The notes beneath the pieces are model-generated. The model was not told the origin of the DNA. It did not search any database and worked only from the letters and a program-made list of their open reading frames with translations. A stretch of DNA of 64,000 bases, from assembly GCF_024655565.1 (NCBI RefSeq), contig NZ_JANKOF010000008.1:1-64000 (forward strand), read 5' to 3'. Shown piece by piece: positions 24,839 through 33,543 of the stretch. This DNA comes from Nitratireductor sp. ZSWI3. Lineage in GTDB: Bacteria > Pseudomonadota > Alphaproteobacteria > Rhizobiales > Rhizobiaceae. Position numbers and translations under genes: made by a program. Within the stretch, counting starts at the first letter, position 1, and each line of letters opens with the position of its first letter.

Positions 24839-25423
24839 ATGGAGAAGAACCACTTCGCCGGAAATGCGGGAGAACACGTCGCCTGGGCGATGTGGCGGCG
24901 ACTGGACACGCCGGGACACGACGCGGCGCTCCTTGTGCGATCCGGTACAGGACATCTCCTGACAGGAACCGCAATATTCCTGCATGCCGATGGGCCGGCG
25001 CGTATCGACTACCGGGTCCGCGTCGACTGCGACTGGAACACGACCGACGGGCATATCGCAGGTTTCGTGGCCGGGCGCACAGTCCGGCACGAAATCGTGC
25101 GCGACAGTGACGGTTGGCGGCTGGACGGCCTGAAGATGCCCGATGTGGCATCGCTGCGAGATCTCGATCTCGGCTTCACGCCCGCCACCAACCTGCTTCA
25201 ACTGCGGCGCGCCGGGCCGGAACCTGGGCGCAGCGCGGAATTGACCGTGGCCTGGTTCGACATCGGCGAAACCCGGATCACGGCACTGCCGCAGTTCTAT
25301 GACCGCAAAAGCGAGACGACCTACGAATATTCGGCGCCGTCCGTTCCCTATGAGGCGGTGCTGGAAATGGCGCCGAACGGATTCGTCCAAAGCTATCCCG
25401 GCCTATGGATGATGGAAGTCTAG
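24839..25423 (+). CDS. Putative glycolipid-binding protein (PF06475-like)
   Basis: This 194-residue protein shows the pattern of the putative glycolipid-binding family: VDCDWNTTDGHIAGF, then DGWRLDG, DLDLGFTPATNLLQLRR and a C-terminal FVQSYPGLWMMEV. No signal peptide is seen, and the biochemical role of the family is not established. It sits between repeats in what is otherwise a conserved housekeeping order, so it may be a later insertion (inference). Its TAG stop (25421-25423) lies in the CTAG that opens a family B repeat. Confidence 0.75.
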   Translation: MEKNHFAGNAGEHVAWAMWRRLDTPGHDAALLVRSGTGHLLTGTAIFLHADGPARIDYRVRVDCDWNTTDGHIAGFVAGRTVRHEIVRDSDGWRLDGLKMPDVASLRDLDLGFTPATNLLQLRRAGPEPGRSAELTVAWFDIGETRITALPQFYDRKSETTYEYSAPSVPYEAVLEMAPNGFVQSYPGLWMMEV

Positions 25424-25525
25424 ACCGGTTCATCGTTTCATGGAAACGTTGTCCCGTTCTATCTCTTTGTTTTTCCGCATTTATGCGGTCGGCAGGTGAT
25501 TCCACCTGACTGCAAAATGCTCTAG
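25420..25525. repeat. Full-length intergenic repeat family B, CTAG-bounded
   Basis: The element begins CTAGACCGGTTCATCG and ends CTGCAAAATGCTCTAG. It contains two inverted pairs: CGCATTTATGCG and CAGGTGATTCCACCTG. It is nearly identical, in reverse orientation, to 48497-48603. Its first CTAG supplies the stop codon of the preceding gene, and its last CTAG begins the adjoining family A copy. Confidence 0.85.
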
Positions 25526-25573
25526 TGGTGCGCTCCCAACAGATGGGTACCATCTGTTTCGGTCAGACCACTG
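25522..25573. repeat. Palindromic repeat family A, most complete copy
   Basis: It starts CTAGTGGTGCGCTCCC; the centre AACAGATGG-GTA-CCATCTGTT is a perfect 9-bp arm pair; it ends GGTCAGACCACTGG. The outer arms also pair imperfectly, so the whole element is a long palindrome of ~52 bp. Confidence 0.8.
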
Positions 25574-25608
25574 GCGCATCGGCCGTCCCGCTCCGACTGA
25601 TTGCAAGC

Positions 25609-25656
25609 GATCGCGTTTATGATTTTGGCTTGATTCAATCCAAAATCGTCGCGATC
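25609..25656. repeat. Palindromic repeat family C copy
   Basis: GATCGCG...ATGATTTTGG and the matching right arm CCAAAATCGTCGCGATC form a long imperfect palindrome around GATTCAAT. The second copy is at 57124-57171. Beyond these repeats I see nothing else in the 304 bases between 25424 and 25727. Confidence 0.75.
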
Positions 25657-25727
25657 TGGCGGTGCGATCGTTATTTGCCTATTGGTGAAAGCGCTCCAGA
25701 TAAGGGGGAAACACCGGGAGAAATCGA

Positions 25728-26399
25728 GTGAAGGCAGGAAACCTCTCCTACCGCCATGCGCGTGACATCGATAGTGTGATTCCCGTGTTCCCGCTGTCCG
25801 CGGCCCTTCTTCTGCCCGGCGGGCACCTGCCTCTCAACATTTTCGAGCCCCGCTATCTGGCGATGACGGATCATGCCCTGTCGGGACCGCGGCTGATCGG
25901 CATGATCCAGCCGCGCCTGGACGGCGCCATGCGTGCCGACGGCGAGCCGGAACTGTGCCGGGTGGGCTGCGTCGGGCGCCTCGCCTCCGTCGCCGAAACG
26001 GGCGACGGCCGCTACCTGATCACGCTGAACGGCATCTGCCGGTTCCGCGTCGCCGAGGAGCTGCGGGTGAGGACGCCGTTCCGGCAGTGCCGCATCGTGC
26101 CCTTCGAGAGCGACCTGCACGAGGATGTGGACGAGGAGCAGGTCGACCGTCAGGGGCTGCTGCGCGCCTTCCGCGCCTATCTCGACGCCAACAATCTGGA
26201 AGCCGACTGGGACAGCGTCAACCAGGCAGAGAATGCCAGCCTGGTCAATGCGCTGTCGATGATGGTGCCCTATGGAGCGGCCGAGAAGCAGGCGCTGCTG
26301 GAGGCGCCGGACCTCAAGACGCGGGCCGAAACACTGATCGCCATCACCGAGATCGTCCTGGCGCAGGAACGCCAGGAGTCCGGCCGGCATCTGCAGTGA
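25728..26399 (+). CDS. LON peptidase substrate-binding (N-terminal) domain protein
   Basis: This is a 223-residue stand-alone LON_substr_bdg domain protein ([29 protein letters not shown] is split across the start of the domain). The ATPase and protease parts of Lon are absent. The role is unknown but the gene is widely kept in alphaproteobacteria between a thioredoxin gene and UPF0434, the order seen here apart from the inserted glycolipid-binding gene and repeats. The GTG at 25728 has GGGAG eight bases upstream. Confidence 0.88.
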   Translation: MKAGNLSYRHARDIDSVIPVFPLSAALLLPGGHLPLNIFEPRYLAMTDHALSGPRLIGMIQPRLDGAMRADGEPELCRVGCVGRLASVAETGDGRYLITLNGICRFRVAEELRVRTPFRQCRIVPFESDLHEDVDEEQVDRQGLLRAFRAYLDANNLEADWDSVNQAENASLVNALSMMVPYGAAEKQALLEAPDLKTRAETLIAITEIVLAQERQESGRHLQ

Positions 26400-26419
26400 C
26401 GAAAGGGAGCGGGCAGGGC

Positions 26420-26620
26420 ATGGCTGGAGACGACGAACCGCGGATCGACCGCAAGCTGCTCGAGCTTCTGGTCTGCCCGCTGACCAAGGGGCCGCTCATC
26501 TGGCACGCCGAGACGAGGGAGCTGATCTCCAAGAAGGCGCGCCTTGCCTATCCGGTGCGGGACGGCGTGCCGATCATGCTGCCGTCCGAGGCCAGGCCGC
26601 TCGATCCCGATCATATCTAG
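26420..26620 (+). CDS. UPF0434/Trm112-like small protein
   Basis: The 66-residue protein contains [27 protein letters not shown] and PLD, the pattern of the YcaR/Trm112-like UPF0434 family. Of the zinc-ligand cysteines seen in Trm112, only one is evident here, as is common in this family. Its role is unknown. It follows the LON-domain gene by 20 bases. The TAG stop is part of CTAGACCGG, which resembles the end of repeat family B. Confidence 0.85.
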   Translation: MAGDDEPRIDRKLLELLVCPLTKGPLIWHAETRELISKKARLAYPVRDGVPIMLPSEARPLDPDHI

Positions 26621-26678
26621 ACCGGCTCCTGTTTTGACGGTTGTGTCTTGGCTCGGTGGCGCCGCTGCGCCGGCAGCC

Positions 26679-27602
26679 CTATTCGCGAAAGCTTTCCTTG
26701 GCCGCCGCCGCCTGCCGTCCGCCGCGCAGGCTGGGCAGTGCCAGCATGAGCAGCACGAAAGCGCCGGTGGCGAGCTTCAGGTCGGGGGGTGGCATGCCGG
26801 CCGCCAGGCACAGCGAGACGAGTTGGTAATAGACGATCGCGCCGGCGAAGGGTGCCAGGAGCTGGCGCCAGACCTTGTCCTTGCCGACGATCGCCTCGCC
26901 GATCATCAGCGCCGCCAGGCCGTTGATCAGGATGCCGAGACCCATGTTGACGTCGGCAAAGCCCTGCGACTGCACCATCAGGGCACCGCTCAAGGCGGAG
27001 AAGGAGCCGGCGAGCCCGATGCCGCCGATGGTCGCCGCCCAGACGTTGATGCCCTGCGCCTCGGCCATCACCGGATTGGCGCCCACGGCGCGCACCGCGG
27101 TGCCCTTCTCGGTCGTGAAGAAGAAGTTCAGGAGGGCGAAGATGGCGATGGAGATGATGCCGACGGCGATGATCTTGGCGATCGGGAAGCCGGGCTGGGC
27201 GAAGGGCACCCAGTCGAAGATCGTCTCGGAACCGAACACGGAGAGGTTGGAACGGCCCATGATGCGCAGGTTGACGCTGTAGAGCATGGTCATCACCAGG
27301 ATGCCGGCAAGCAGCGTGTGGATGCGGAATCGCAGGTGAATGAAGGCCGTCGAGCAGCCGGCGATGAAGCCCGTCACCAGTGCCATGCCGATCGCCGCCA
27401 GCGGCGAGAAGCCGGCCGCCAGCGCCACGCCGCACACGCAGCCGCCGAGCGGGAAGGCGCCCTCGCTGGTCAGGTCGGGAAAGCTCAGCATGCGGAAGGG
27501 GATCATGATGCCGGCGACGACGAAGCCGAGGATCAGGCTTTGCGCCAGCGTCACGGGGATCAGCGAGACGAAGCTCGAAAGAGTGATCTGCAGGAAATCC
27601 AT
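26679..27602 (-). CDS. ABC transporter permease (COG4120/BPL_2 type)
   Basis: This 307-residue membrane protein has about eight to nine predicted helices and resembles the permeases of the branched-chain superfamily that pair with ABC_sub_bind proteins. The motif NPVMAEAQGINVWAATIGGIGLAGSFSALSG is split across the coupling region with EAxxxG character. It is the last gene of a binding protein-ATPase-permease operon on the minus strand. The substrate is not evident; relatives have been linked to tryptophan or other aromatic solutes, but that cannot be decided here. Confidence 0.83.
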   Translation of the reverse strand: MDFLQITLSSFVSLIPVTLAQSLILGFVVAGIMIPFRMLSFPDLTSEGAFPLGGCVCGVALAAGFSPLAAIGMALVTGFIAGCSTAFIHLRFRIHTLLAGILVMTMLYSVNLRIMGRSNLSVFGSETIFDWVPFAQPGFPIAKIIAVGIISIAIFALLNFFFTTEKGTAVRAVGANPVMAEAQGINVWAATIGGIGLAGSFSALSGALMVQSQGFADVNMGLGILINGLAALMIGEAIVGKDKVWRQLLAPFAGAIVYYQLVSLCLAAGMPPPDLKLATGAFVLLMLALPSLRGGRQAAAAKESFRE

Positions 27603-27607
27603 GGTCG

Positions 27608-28387
27608 TCAGCTCGCCAGCATCATGCGGTCGGTCTTGGTGGCGAAATGTCCGATCAGGTCGGCCACCGTCACATTGGCTTTGTCCTCGCCGCCGATTTC
27701 GAGGCGGATGCGGCCCGCGTCCAGCATGATGACGCGGTTTCCGAAATCGACCGCGTGCTGCATGTTGTGCGTCACCATCAGCGTGGTGAGCTTCAGGGCC
27801 TCCACGGCGCGCACCGTGGCGTTCATCACGATGTCGGCCGTGCGCGGGTCGAGCGCCGCGGTGTGCTCGTCGAGCAGGAGCAGGTCGGGCGAGCCGCCGA
27901 CGGCCATGATCAGCGACAGCGACTGGCGCTGGCCGCCGGACAAGAGCTCGACGCGCGTGTCGAGCCGGTCCTCGAGCCCGAGGCCGAGGATCGACAGCCG
28001 CTCGCGATAATCGGCGAGGCGCTTCGCGTTGAGGCCGTGGCGCAGCGAGCGCCTCCTGCCGCGCAGCTCGGCCAGAAGCATGTTCTCCGCCACTGTCATG
28101 CTGGCGGCGGTGCCGAGCATCGGGTCCTGGAAGACGCGGGCGATGTGTGCGGCGCGCTTGTGCACGGGCCGGGCCGTGATGTCGTCGCCGTTGATGACGA
28201 TGCTGCCGGAATCGAGCCTCAGCGCGCCCGAGATAGCATTGAGCATGCTGCTCTTGCCGGCGCCGTTGGAGCCGATCACCACGGCGAAGTCGCCATTGGC
28301 GAGCGTCAGGTCCAGTCCGTTCAGGGCAACCTTCTCGTCGGGTTGTCCCTTATAGAAAACTTTACGCGCGGCACGGATTTGCAGCAC
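27608..28387 (-). CDS. ABC transporter ATP-binding protein
   Basis: This is a 259-residue ABC ATPase. Walker A is GSNGAGKS, the signature is LSGGQRQ, Walker B is LLLLDE followed by HTAALD, and the switch His is in MVTHN. The GTG at 28387 has GGGAGG five bases upstream, so it is preferred to an upstream TTG. It lies five bases upstream of the permease gene. It energises uptake of the unknown solute bound by the protein encoded at 28454-29440. Confidence 0.9.
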   Translation of the reverse strand: MLQIRAARKVFYKGQPDEKVALNGLDLTLANGDFAVVIGSNGAGKSSMLNAISGALRLDSGSIVINGDDITARPVHKRAAHIARVFQDPMLGTAASMTVAENMLLAELRGRRRSLRHGLNAKRLADYRERLSILGLGLEDRLDTRVELLSGGQRQSLSLIMAVGGSPDLLLLDEHTAALDPRTADIVMNATVRAVEALKLTTLMVTHNMQHAVDFGNRVIMLDAGRIRLEIGGEDKANVTVADLIGHFATKTDRMMLAS

Positions 28388-28408
28388 CGGCACCTCCCTC
28401 AAATGCTT

Positions 28409-28437
28409 GCGGCGCCCCGCCCTTGGGCAGGCGCCGC
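28409..28437 (-). terminator. Intercistronic stem-loop after the ABC binding-protein gene
   Basis: The stem GCGGCGCC / GGCGCCGC (28409-28416, 28430-28437) contains an inner stem GCCC/GGGC. No U-run follows. Such structures after binding-protein genes commonly raise their relative expression. Confidence 0.55.
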
Positions 28438-28453
28438 ACAGTATTGCGCCGGA

Positions 28454-29440
28454 CTATTCGACGATGCAGCCGCAATCGGCGAACTCTTCCGGAATCTCCA
28501 GGCCGAATGCCGCCATACCCTTTTTCGAGATGCGCGGCGCGTGATCCTCGTATGCCGGCCTGAAAGGCGGAATGCTCTTCGGGTCCGCGCCCTTCAGGAT
28601 CTCGACGGCGATCTTACCGGCATTGATGCCGACCTGCTGGTAGTTCACCGCGAAGCTGGCGGGCACGACGCCGTCGGACACCGCGCCGTCATCGGAATTG
28701 ATGATCGGGATGCCGGCCTGGCGGGCGGCGGCGGAGACCGCGGCGATCGCCGGCTGCAGCAGGTTGGAGGCGGGCGTGTAGATCACGTCGGCCTTGCCGG
28801 CGAGCGAAGCGATGCGCTGCTGGATGTCGTTGACGTTGTCGACGCCCACCTCGACGACCTCGAACCCGGCGCCGGGAGCGGCTTCCTTGACCTTGTCGAG
28901 AAGCGCCACATCGTTGGCTTCGCCCGGGTTGTAGGGCTGGCCCCAGCGCTTGGCGCCGGGCACCAGCTTTCCGGCGAACTCCATGACGGCGGCGACGTCC
29001 TGCAGATCTGTGGCGCCGGTCATGCCCTCATCGCCCGCTTCCCAGGAGGGAACGAGCTTGGCGGCCACCGGGTCGGTGACGGCGGAGAAGACGATCGGGA
29101 TGCCGGAGCCGGCGAGTGCCTTCTTGGCGATCTGCGAGACCGGCGTCGTCACCGTGTAGACCAGCGCGGGTCGCTCGGCCTGCAGCTTGGCGATCATCTG
29201 CGGGACCAGCGAGGCGTCGAAATTGGTGTGGCTTTCCGAATAGACGACGTCCTTGCCTTCCACGTAGCCGCCCTCGGCCAGCGCCTGCTTGAAACCGGCA
29301 ATGGCCGTGTTGAGCTGCGGGTGCTCGCCGAAATTGGCGATGCCGATGCGGATCGGGTCGGCCGCAGCCGCGCCGAGGCCAATCGCCAGCGCGCCGGCGG
29401 CAGCCACGCCACGCAGCCATAAGCTGATTTTTCCTGTCAT
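28454..29440 (-). CDS. ABC transporter substrate-binding protein (ABC_sub_bind, COG2984)
   Basis: This 328-residue secreted protein has a signal peptide ending near AAAA at residue 26, then DPIRIGIANFGEHPQLN, the typical opening of the ABC_sub_bind family. Segments YTVTTPVSQIAKKALAGSGIPIVFSAVTDP (split over the hinge) and NSDDGAVSDG are also family-like. The C-terminus has two cysteines (ADCGCIVE). The ATG at 29440 follows GGGAGGAATGTC. It is first in its operon and diverges from an FCD-type GntR gene that may regulate it. Confidence 0.87.
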   Translation of the reverse strand: MTGKISLWLRGVAAAGALAIGLGAAAADPIRIGIANFGEHPQLNTAIAGFKQALAEGGYVEGKDVVYSESHTNFDASLVPQMIAKLQAERPALVYTVTTPVSQIAKKALAGSGIPIVFSAVTDPVAAKLVPSWEAGDEGMTGATDLQDVAAVMEFAGKLVPGAKRWGQPYNPGEANDVALLDKVKEAAPGAGFEVVEVGVDNVNDIQQRIASLAGKADVIYTPASNLLQPAIAAVSAAARQAGIPIINSDDGAVSDGVVPASFAVNYQQVGINAGKIAVEILKGADPKSIPPFRPAYEDHAPRISKKGMAAFGLEIPEEFADCGCIVE

Positions 29441-29635
29441 GACATTCCTCCCGTCGGGTCGAGGACATGATGAGCGGCCGGAACACTTGGCAACGCGCGT
29501 CACGTCTGGCAACAGATCGAAGGATTTCGGGGCCCGCCCTTTCCTCCGCCGGGCGGATATGGCAAGCGCCATCGCATTCGCCCTCTCCGTCCCAAGCGGA
29601 GGCCATCATATCGTCAGGGGAGGGGCTGTCAAATA

Positions 29636-29674
29636 CTATATATAATTGTTGTCTGACGCCTGGATTATATATAC
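29636..29674. promoter_or_regulatory. Large AT-rich inverted repeat between ABC operon and GntR gene
   Basis: The near-perfect inverted arms CTATATATAAT (29636-29646) and ATTATATATAC (29664-29674) are separated by 17 bases in a 259-base divergent region. They would suit a dimeric GntR regulator or overlapping promoters. The rest of the region (29441-29630) shows no gene or repeat that I can support. Confidence 0.6.
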
Positions 29675-29699
29675 TTTTGTTTCGAGGAGGAGCGTTGTT

Positions 29700-30473
29700 G
29701 TGCAGCATGGCGTCATCGACGAGCAGGAGCCGCTGACCAAGACGGAGGCGGCCTATCACGCGTTGCGGCGGGACATTCTGGCAACGCGCCTGATGCCCGG
29801 CGCACCGTTGCGCATCGGCGCGCTGCGCGAGGCCTATGGGCTGGGCTGGACCCCGCTGCGCGAGGCGCTGTCGCGGCTCGAGGCCGAGCGTCTGGTCACC
29901 GCCGTCAGCAACCGCGGCTTCGCGGTCGCGCCGGTTTCGCGCAGCGAGCTCGAGGACCTGTCGAAGGCGCGGCTGGCGGTCGAGACCACGCTGCTCGAGG
30001 AATCGATCCGCAAGGGCGGCAGCGACTGGGAAGCGGGGGTCGTGACCGCCCATTACCGCCTGGCCCGCTGCGGCGTTCCGGCAGCCGATCTGTCCGAGGC
30101 GGCGCTGCAGGACTGGGTGCAGAAGCACCAGGAATTCCATGAGGCGCTTCTTGCCGCCGCCGATGCGGACTGGCTCAAGCATTTCTACAAGCAGATCTGG
30201 GGCCAGCTTTGCCGGCATCACATCTTCCTGACCGTCACGCCCGCCTTGCGGGCCGCCGCCGGTGCCGAGGCCGGGCATGAGGCGGCGGTTGCCGCGCTTC
30301 GCGACGCGATGTCCCTTGACCAGCACACGAGCCTCATGGAACGTGCGCTCGATCGCGATATCGAGGGAGCCCTGGCGCTGATGAGGAAACATGTCGGACT
30401 GACCGTCGACGTTTTCACCCTGGCCGATGCGGGCAGCGGCATGCCCGTGACTGGCGGCGGATCATCGGTGTGA
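29700..30473 (+). CDS. GntR-family regulator, FCD subfamily
   Basis: The protein has 257 residues. An N-terminal winged helix (about 12-75, including GALREAYGLGWTPLREALSRL) is followed by an all-helical FCD effector domain (about 90-235) with conserved His in HEAAVAALRD and a late ERAL. The GTG at 29700 has GAGGAGG nine bases upstream. It overlaps the start of a membrane-protein gene by GTGA, so the two are co-translated. It diverges from an ABC importer; either neighbour could be its target. Confidence 0.85.
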   Translation: MQHGVIDEQEPLTKTEAAYHALRRDILATRLMPGAPLRIGALREAYGLGWTPLREALSRLEAERLVTAVSNRGFAVAPVSRSELEDLSKARLAVETTLLEESIRKGGSDWEAGVVTAHYRLARCGVPAADLSEAALQDWVQKHQEFHEALLAAADADWLKHFYKQIWGQLCRHHIFLTVTPALRAAAGAEAGHEAAVAALRDAMSLDQHTSLMERALDRDIEGALALMRKHVGLTVDVFTLADAGSGMPVTGGGSSV

Positions 30474-31897
30474 CCGCCGGCCGGCGCCGCGCGGCCGTCA
30501 TCTGCGCCGCGGCGGCATCGATGGTTCCGATCTCCTGCGGTGCAGCCTTCGCCCATGCCGCCGACCGTGCGCATGTGCTCCTTCTGCCCACGCATTACTA
30601 CCTGTTCGGCGGCGTGCTCGCCGTTGCCCTGAGCTTCCTGGTGCTCGCCTTCCTGCCGGCGAGCGGCATCGATCGTCTGGCAGCGCGGCGCCTGCGCCTC
30701 TTGACGCTGCCCTTCGAGGGGCGCGCGGCCGTCAGCCTCGTGTCGTTTGTGTTCCTGGCCGGACTGGTCGTCGCCGGCGCCCTCGGCAGCCGCGATCCCC
30801 TGTCCAATCCGCTGCCGCTTACCGTCTGGACGCTGCTATGGGTGGGGCTCACCCTCGTCCAGGGGGTGCTCGGCAATCTTTGGGCATGGCTCAACCCGTG
30901 GTACGGCCCCTGGCGGCTGGCGGTGCGCGCCGGCGTTCCGCCGGCTGGCTACCTGCGCCTGCCGGCTGCGCTGGGGCTGATGCCGGCCTTTCTCCTCCTG
31001 TTTGCCTTCGCCTGGTTCGAGCTCGTCTATCCGGCGCCCGACGATCCGGCGCGCCTGGCGCTCGCCGTCTCGGCCTATTGGTGCTTCGCGATGGCGGGTG
31101 CGGTGCTGTTCGGCTACCGTCACTGGGTCCGGCGGGCCGAGTTCCTGTCGGTGTTCTTCGCCATGATCGCGCGCCTGTCGCTGTTCTCGCTCCGGCGCGG
31201 CTCGCGGGGCAGGCCGGCGCTCTTTCTCGGCGTGCCGGGGCACAGGCTGCGCGAAGCCGCTCCGCTGCCGCCGTCCGGCCTCGCCTTCCTGCTCCTGGCG
31301 CTCAGCTCCGTGTCGTTCGACGGTTTCATGCGCACCTTCTTCTGGTTCGGTCTGATCGGCGTGAACCCGCTCGAATATCCGGGCCGTTCGGCCCTTCTGG
31401 TGCCGAACACGCTGGGCCTGGCGGCGATGTTCCTTCTCCTGTGCGCGGCGTTTCTGCTGGCGGTCCGTTTCGGATCGAGGCTTGCCGGCGACGCGCCGCC
31501 GGCCCATGCGGGCGGCTTCCTCGTCTGGTCGATCATTCCCATCGCGCTCGCCTATCATTTCTCGCACTACCTCGTCGCCTTCGCCATCAACGGGCAGTAT
31601 GCGCTGTCGGCCCTGTCCGATCCGCTGGTCCGCGGCTGGGACCTTTTCGGAACGGCGGGTCTTTACGTGCAGGCGGGGGTGACGCTCGGCGCGCAATCGG
31701 CATGGATCATCTGGAACGCGCAGGCGCTGGCAATCATCGGCGGCCACGTGCTCGCCGTGGTGATCGCCCACCTGATGGCCCACCGGCTCTTCGGGACCAC
31801 GCGGCGGGCGAGCCTCAGCCAGCTTCCGCTGGTGGTGCTGATGATCGGCTACACCGTCTTCGGCCTGTGGCTTCTCTCGGCGCCGACGGCGGGCTAA
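30470..31897 (+). CDS. Polytopic membrane protein of unknown function
   Basis: This is a 475-residue protein with a possible signal or first helix (residues 8-28, ending AFAHA) and about ten further hydrophobic segments. WAWLNPWYGPWRL, FWFGLIGVNPLEYPGRS and AYHFSHYLVAF are notable Trp- and His-bearing segments near membrane boundaries. It resembles a family sometimes labelled 'fenitrothion hydrolase' in databases, but I cannot verify that and the label may not reflect its biology. Its start overlaps the GntR stop codon, suggesting a functional link. No known catalytic motif is recognised. Confidence 0.6.
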   Translation: MTAGRRRAAVICAAAASMVPISCGAAFAHAADRAHVLLLPTHYYLFGGVLAVALSFLVLAFLPASGIDRLAARRLRLLTLPFEGRAAVSLVSFVFLAGLVVAGALGSRDPLSNPLPLTVWTLLWVGLTLVQGVLGNLWAWLNPWYGPWRLAVRAGVPPAGYLRLPAALGLMPAFLLLFAFAWFELVYPAPDDPARLALAVSAYWCFAMAGAVLFGYRHWVRRAEFLSVFFAMIARLSLFSLRRGSRGRPALFLGVPGHRLREAAPLPPSGLAFLLLALSSVSFDGFMRTFFWFGLIGVNPLEYPGRSALLVPNTLGLAAMFLLLCAAFLLAVRFGSRLAGDAPPAHAGGFLVWSIIPIALAYHFSHYLVAFAINGQYALSALSDPLVRGWDLFGTAGLYVQAGVTLGAQSAWIIWNAQALAIIGGHVLAVVIAHLMAHRLFGTTRRASLSQLPLVVLMIGYTVFGLWLLSAPTAG

Positions 31898-31931
31898 AAA
31901 AATCTCTGCGTTTCCCTCGGGGCAGTTCCTG

Positions 31932-31978
31932 TTGCCAAGGGGGTGGATTGGTGATTTAGTTTGTACACAAGTGATTTT
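31932..31978 (+). promoter_or_regulatory. Promoter and operator-like motif upstream of the ABC binding-protein gene
   Basis: TTGCCA (31932-31937) and TTTAGT (31955-31960) are spaced by 17 bases. The motif TTTGTACACAAGTGATTTT (31960-31978) follows the -10 box directly. Almost the same motif occupies the same relative place at 38241-38259, upstream of the molybdenum hydroxylase operon. Confidence 0.6.
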
Positions 31979-32047
31979 TCCAATGCTGGAAAAAGCTCCA
32001 GACGTTGGAAACGCTCGGTCAAACGATCACAACAATGGGGAACCGGC

Positions 32048-33352
32048 ATGAGTGAAAATCGCAAATCTCTGATCAGTTCAACGAGCGGCCTGAGCCGCCG
32101 AACGGCGCTGAAAGGTCTTGGCGCGGCCGCCAGCCTCGTCGCCGCGCCGGGTTTCGTGCGCTATGGCCAGGCGCAATCTTCGGCACCCATCCGGATCGGC
32201 TTCCAGTGTCACCGAACAGGCATCGGCGCTGCCTATGGCCGCTGGTACGAGCGCGTGACGACGGCTGCCGTAAAGCGCATCAACGATGCGGGCGGCATCA
32301 ACGGACGGCCGCTCGAGATCGTCATCGAGGACGACGGCACCGACCCGAAGCGCGGCGCCGAAGTGGTCGAGAAGTTCGCCAACCAGCACAAGGTGGACCT
32401 CGTCTACGGCACGCTGTTCAGCCATGTGGTGGTCGGGTCCGCACCGGCCGCCGGCGAGCTGAAGATTCCCTATTACGTCGTCAGCGAGGGCTATCACGTC
32501 GCTTCCGGCAAATTAAACCGCTACTGCGTGCAGCCCGGCATCACCGACGTGAAGGCGCAGGTGCGCTCGGTGGCGCCGTGGATCGCCAGCAACCTTGGCA
32601 AGAAGGTCACGCTGGTCTATCCGGACTATGCCTTCGGCCACGACCACCGCGATTTCTTCGAGCCGGCCATCAAGGCGCAGGGCGGCGAGGTGGTCGCGAA
32701 GGTGCCGATCCCGCCGACGGAATCCTCCTTCACCCGCTATTTCCCGCAGATCCCCTCCGATACCGACGTGATCTACCACGTGATGGTCGGGCCGGCGGTG
32801 CTCACCTTCGTCAAGGAGATGGGCGAGTTTTTCGGCTCCGGCGGGCCACAGCTTTTCGGCTTCATCGATTCGCTGGAGGCGGTCGACATCGCGAGCCCGG
32901 GACTCGGGTTCCTCGAGGGCAGCCATTTCTGGGAAGGCATGCCGCGCTACGCACAGCCCGATCAACCCGATTACGTCACCGCCTATCGCGAGGCCGTCGG
33001 CATCGATGACAATGGCGCCAGCGCAAAGGACGCGAAGGACATCTCGACGGCGGCCCACATGTTCGGCTGCTGGGAAACCCTCAACGTCATCAAGGCCGCC
33101 ATGGAAGCCTGCGACTACAAGGGCGTGGACGACCGCGCCGCGATGATCGAGGCGACCGAGGCGATGACCGACATGGAGGCCGGCCCCGACCACCCGCAGG
33201 GCAAGAAGCTGTTCAACGGCAAGATCCACCAGGTCTTCGGCGAGCAGAACATCAGCCAGGTGGCCGAAGGCAAGCTCAAGGTGGTGCACCGCACCTCCAT
33301 CGAGGACGGCGCCTACGAGCCGGAGGCCGACTACACCACGATGTCGTTCTGA
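32048..33352 (+). CDS. Branched-chain/amide-type ABC transporter substrate-binding protein, Tat-exported
   Basis: This 434-residue periplasmic binding protein of the Peripla_BP_6 class opens with a twin-arginine signal (SRRTALKGLG plus a hydrophobic stretch, then AQSSAPIRIG). NAAGG-like NDAGGINGRPLEIVIEDDGTDP is split over the first lobe. GGGGAA lies before the ATG at 32048. It heads the five-gene importer (binding protein, two permeases, two ATPases) that precedes a nicotinamidase and an N-heterocycle degradation operon. I infer the ligand is that heterocycle or a related amide, not an amino acid. Confidence 0.85.
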   Translation: MSENRKSLISSTSGLSRRTALKGLGAAASLVAAPGFVRYGQAQSSAPIRIGFQCHRTGIGAAYGRWYERVTTAAVKRINDAGGINGRPLEIVIEDDGTDPKRGAEVVEKFANQHKVDLVYGTLFSHVVVGSAPAAGELKIPYYVVSEGYHVASGKLNRYCVQPGITDVKAQVRSVAPWIASNLGKKVTLVYPDYAFGHDHRDFFEPAIKAQGGEVVAKVPIPPTESSFTRYFPQIPSDTDVIYHVMVGPAVLTFVKEMGEFFGSGGPQLFGFIDSLEAVDIASPGLGFLEGSHFWEGMPRYAQPDQPDYVTAYREAVGIDDNGASAKDAKDISTAAHMFGCWETLNVIKAAMEACDYKGVDDRAAMIEATEAMTDMEAGPDHPQGKKLFNGKIHQVFGEQNISQVAEGKLKVVHRTSIEDGAYEPEADYTTMSF

Positions 33353-33368
33353 GGCCGTCGGGTTTGCC

Positions 33369-33479
33369 GCCCCTCACCTTTATCCTCTCCCCGCAAGTGG
33401 GGAGAGGGGCCATCAACGTCGCGGCCATCCTCGTCCTCCCCGTTGAGAGAGAAAATGCCGGGCGGATGAGGGGCGGACG
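33369..33479. repeat. Intergenic palindromic element with strong hairpin
   Basis: CCTCTCCCC / GGGGAGAGG (33384-33392, 33399-33407) forms a strong hairpin. Outer sequences GCCCCTCACC and GGATGAGGGGC are inverted matches, so the whole region folds as one long palindrome. It lies between the binding-protein gene and livH and may act as an mRNA-stabilising or attenuating structure. Confidence 0.6.
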
Positions 33480-33543
33480 CCGGCAGATGATCAGGACAAT
33501 CCACCGCATCTCCTCCGCCTCGTTCATGAAAGTACATTCCTGA

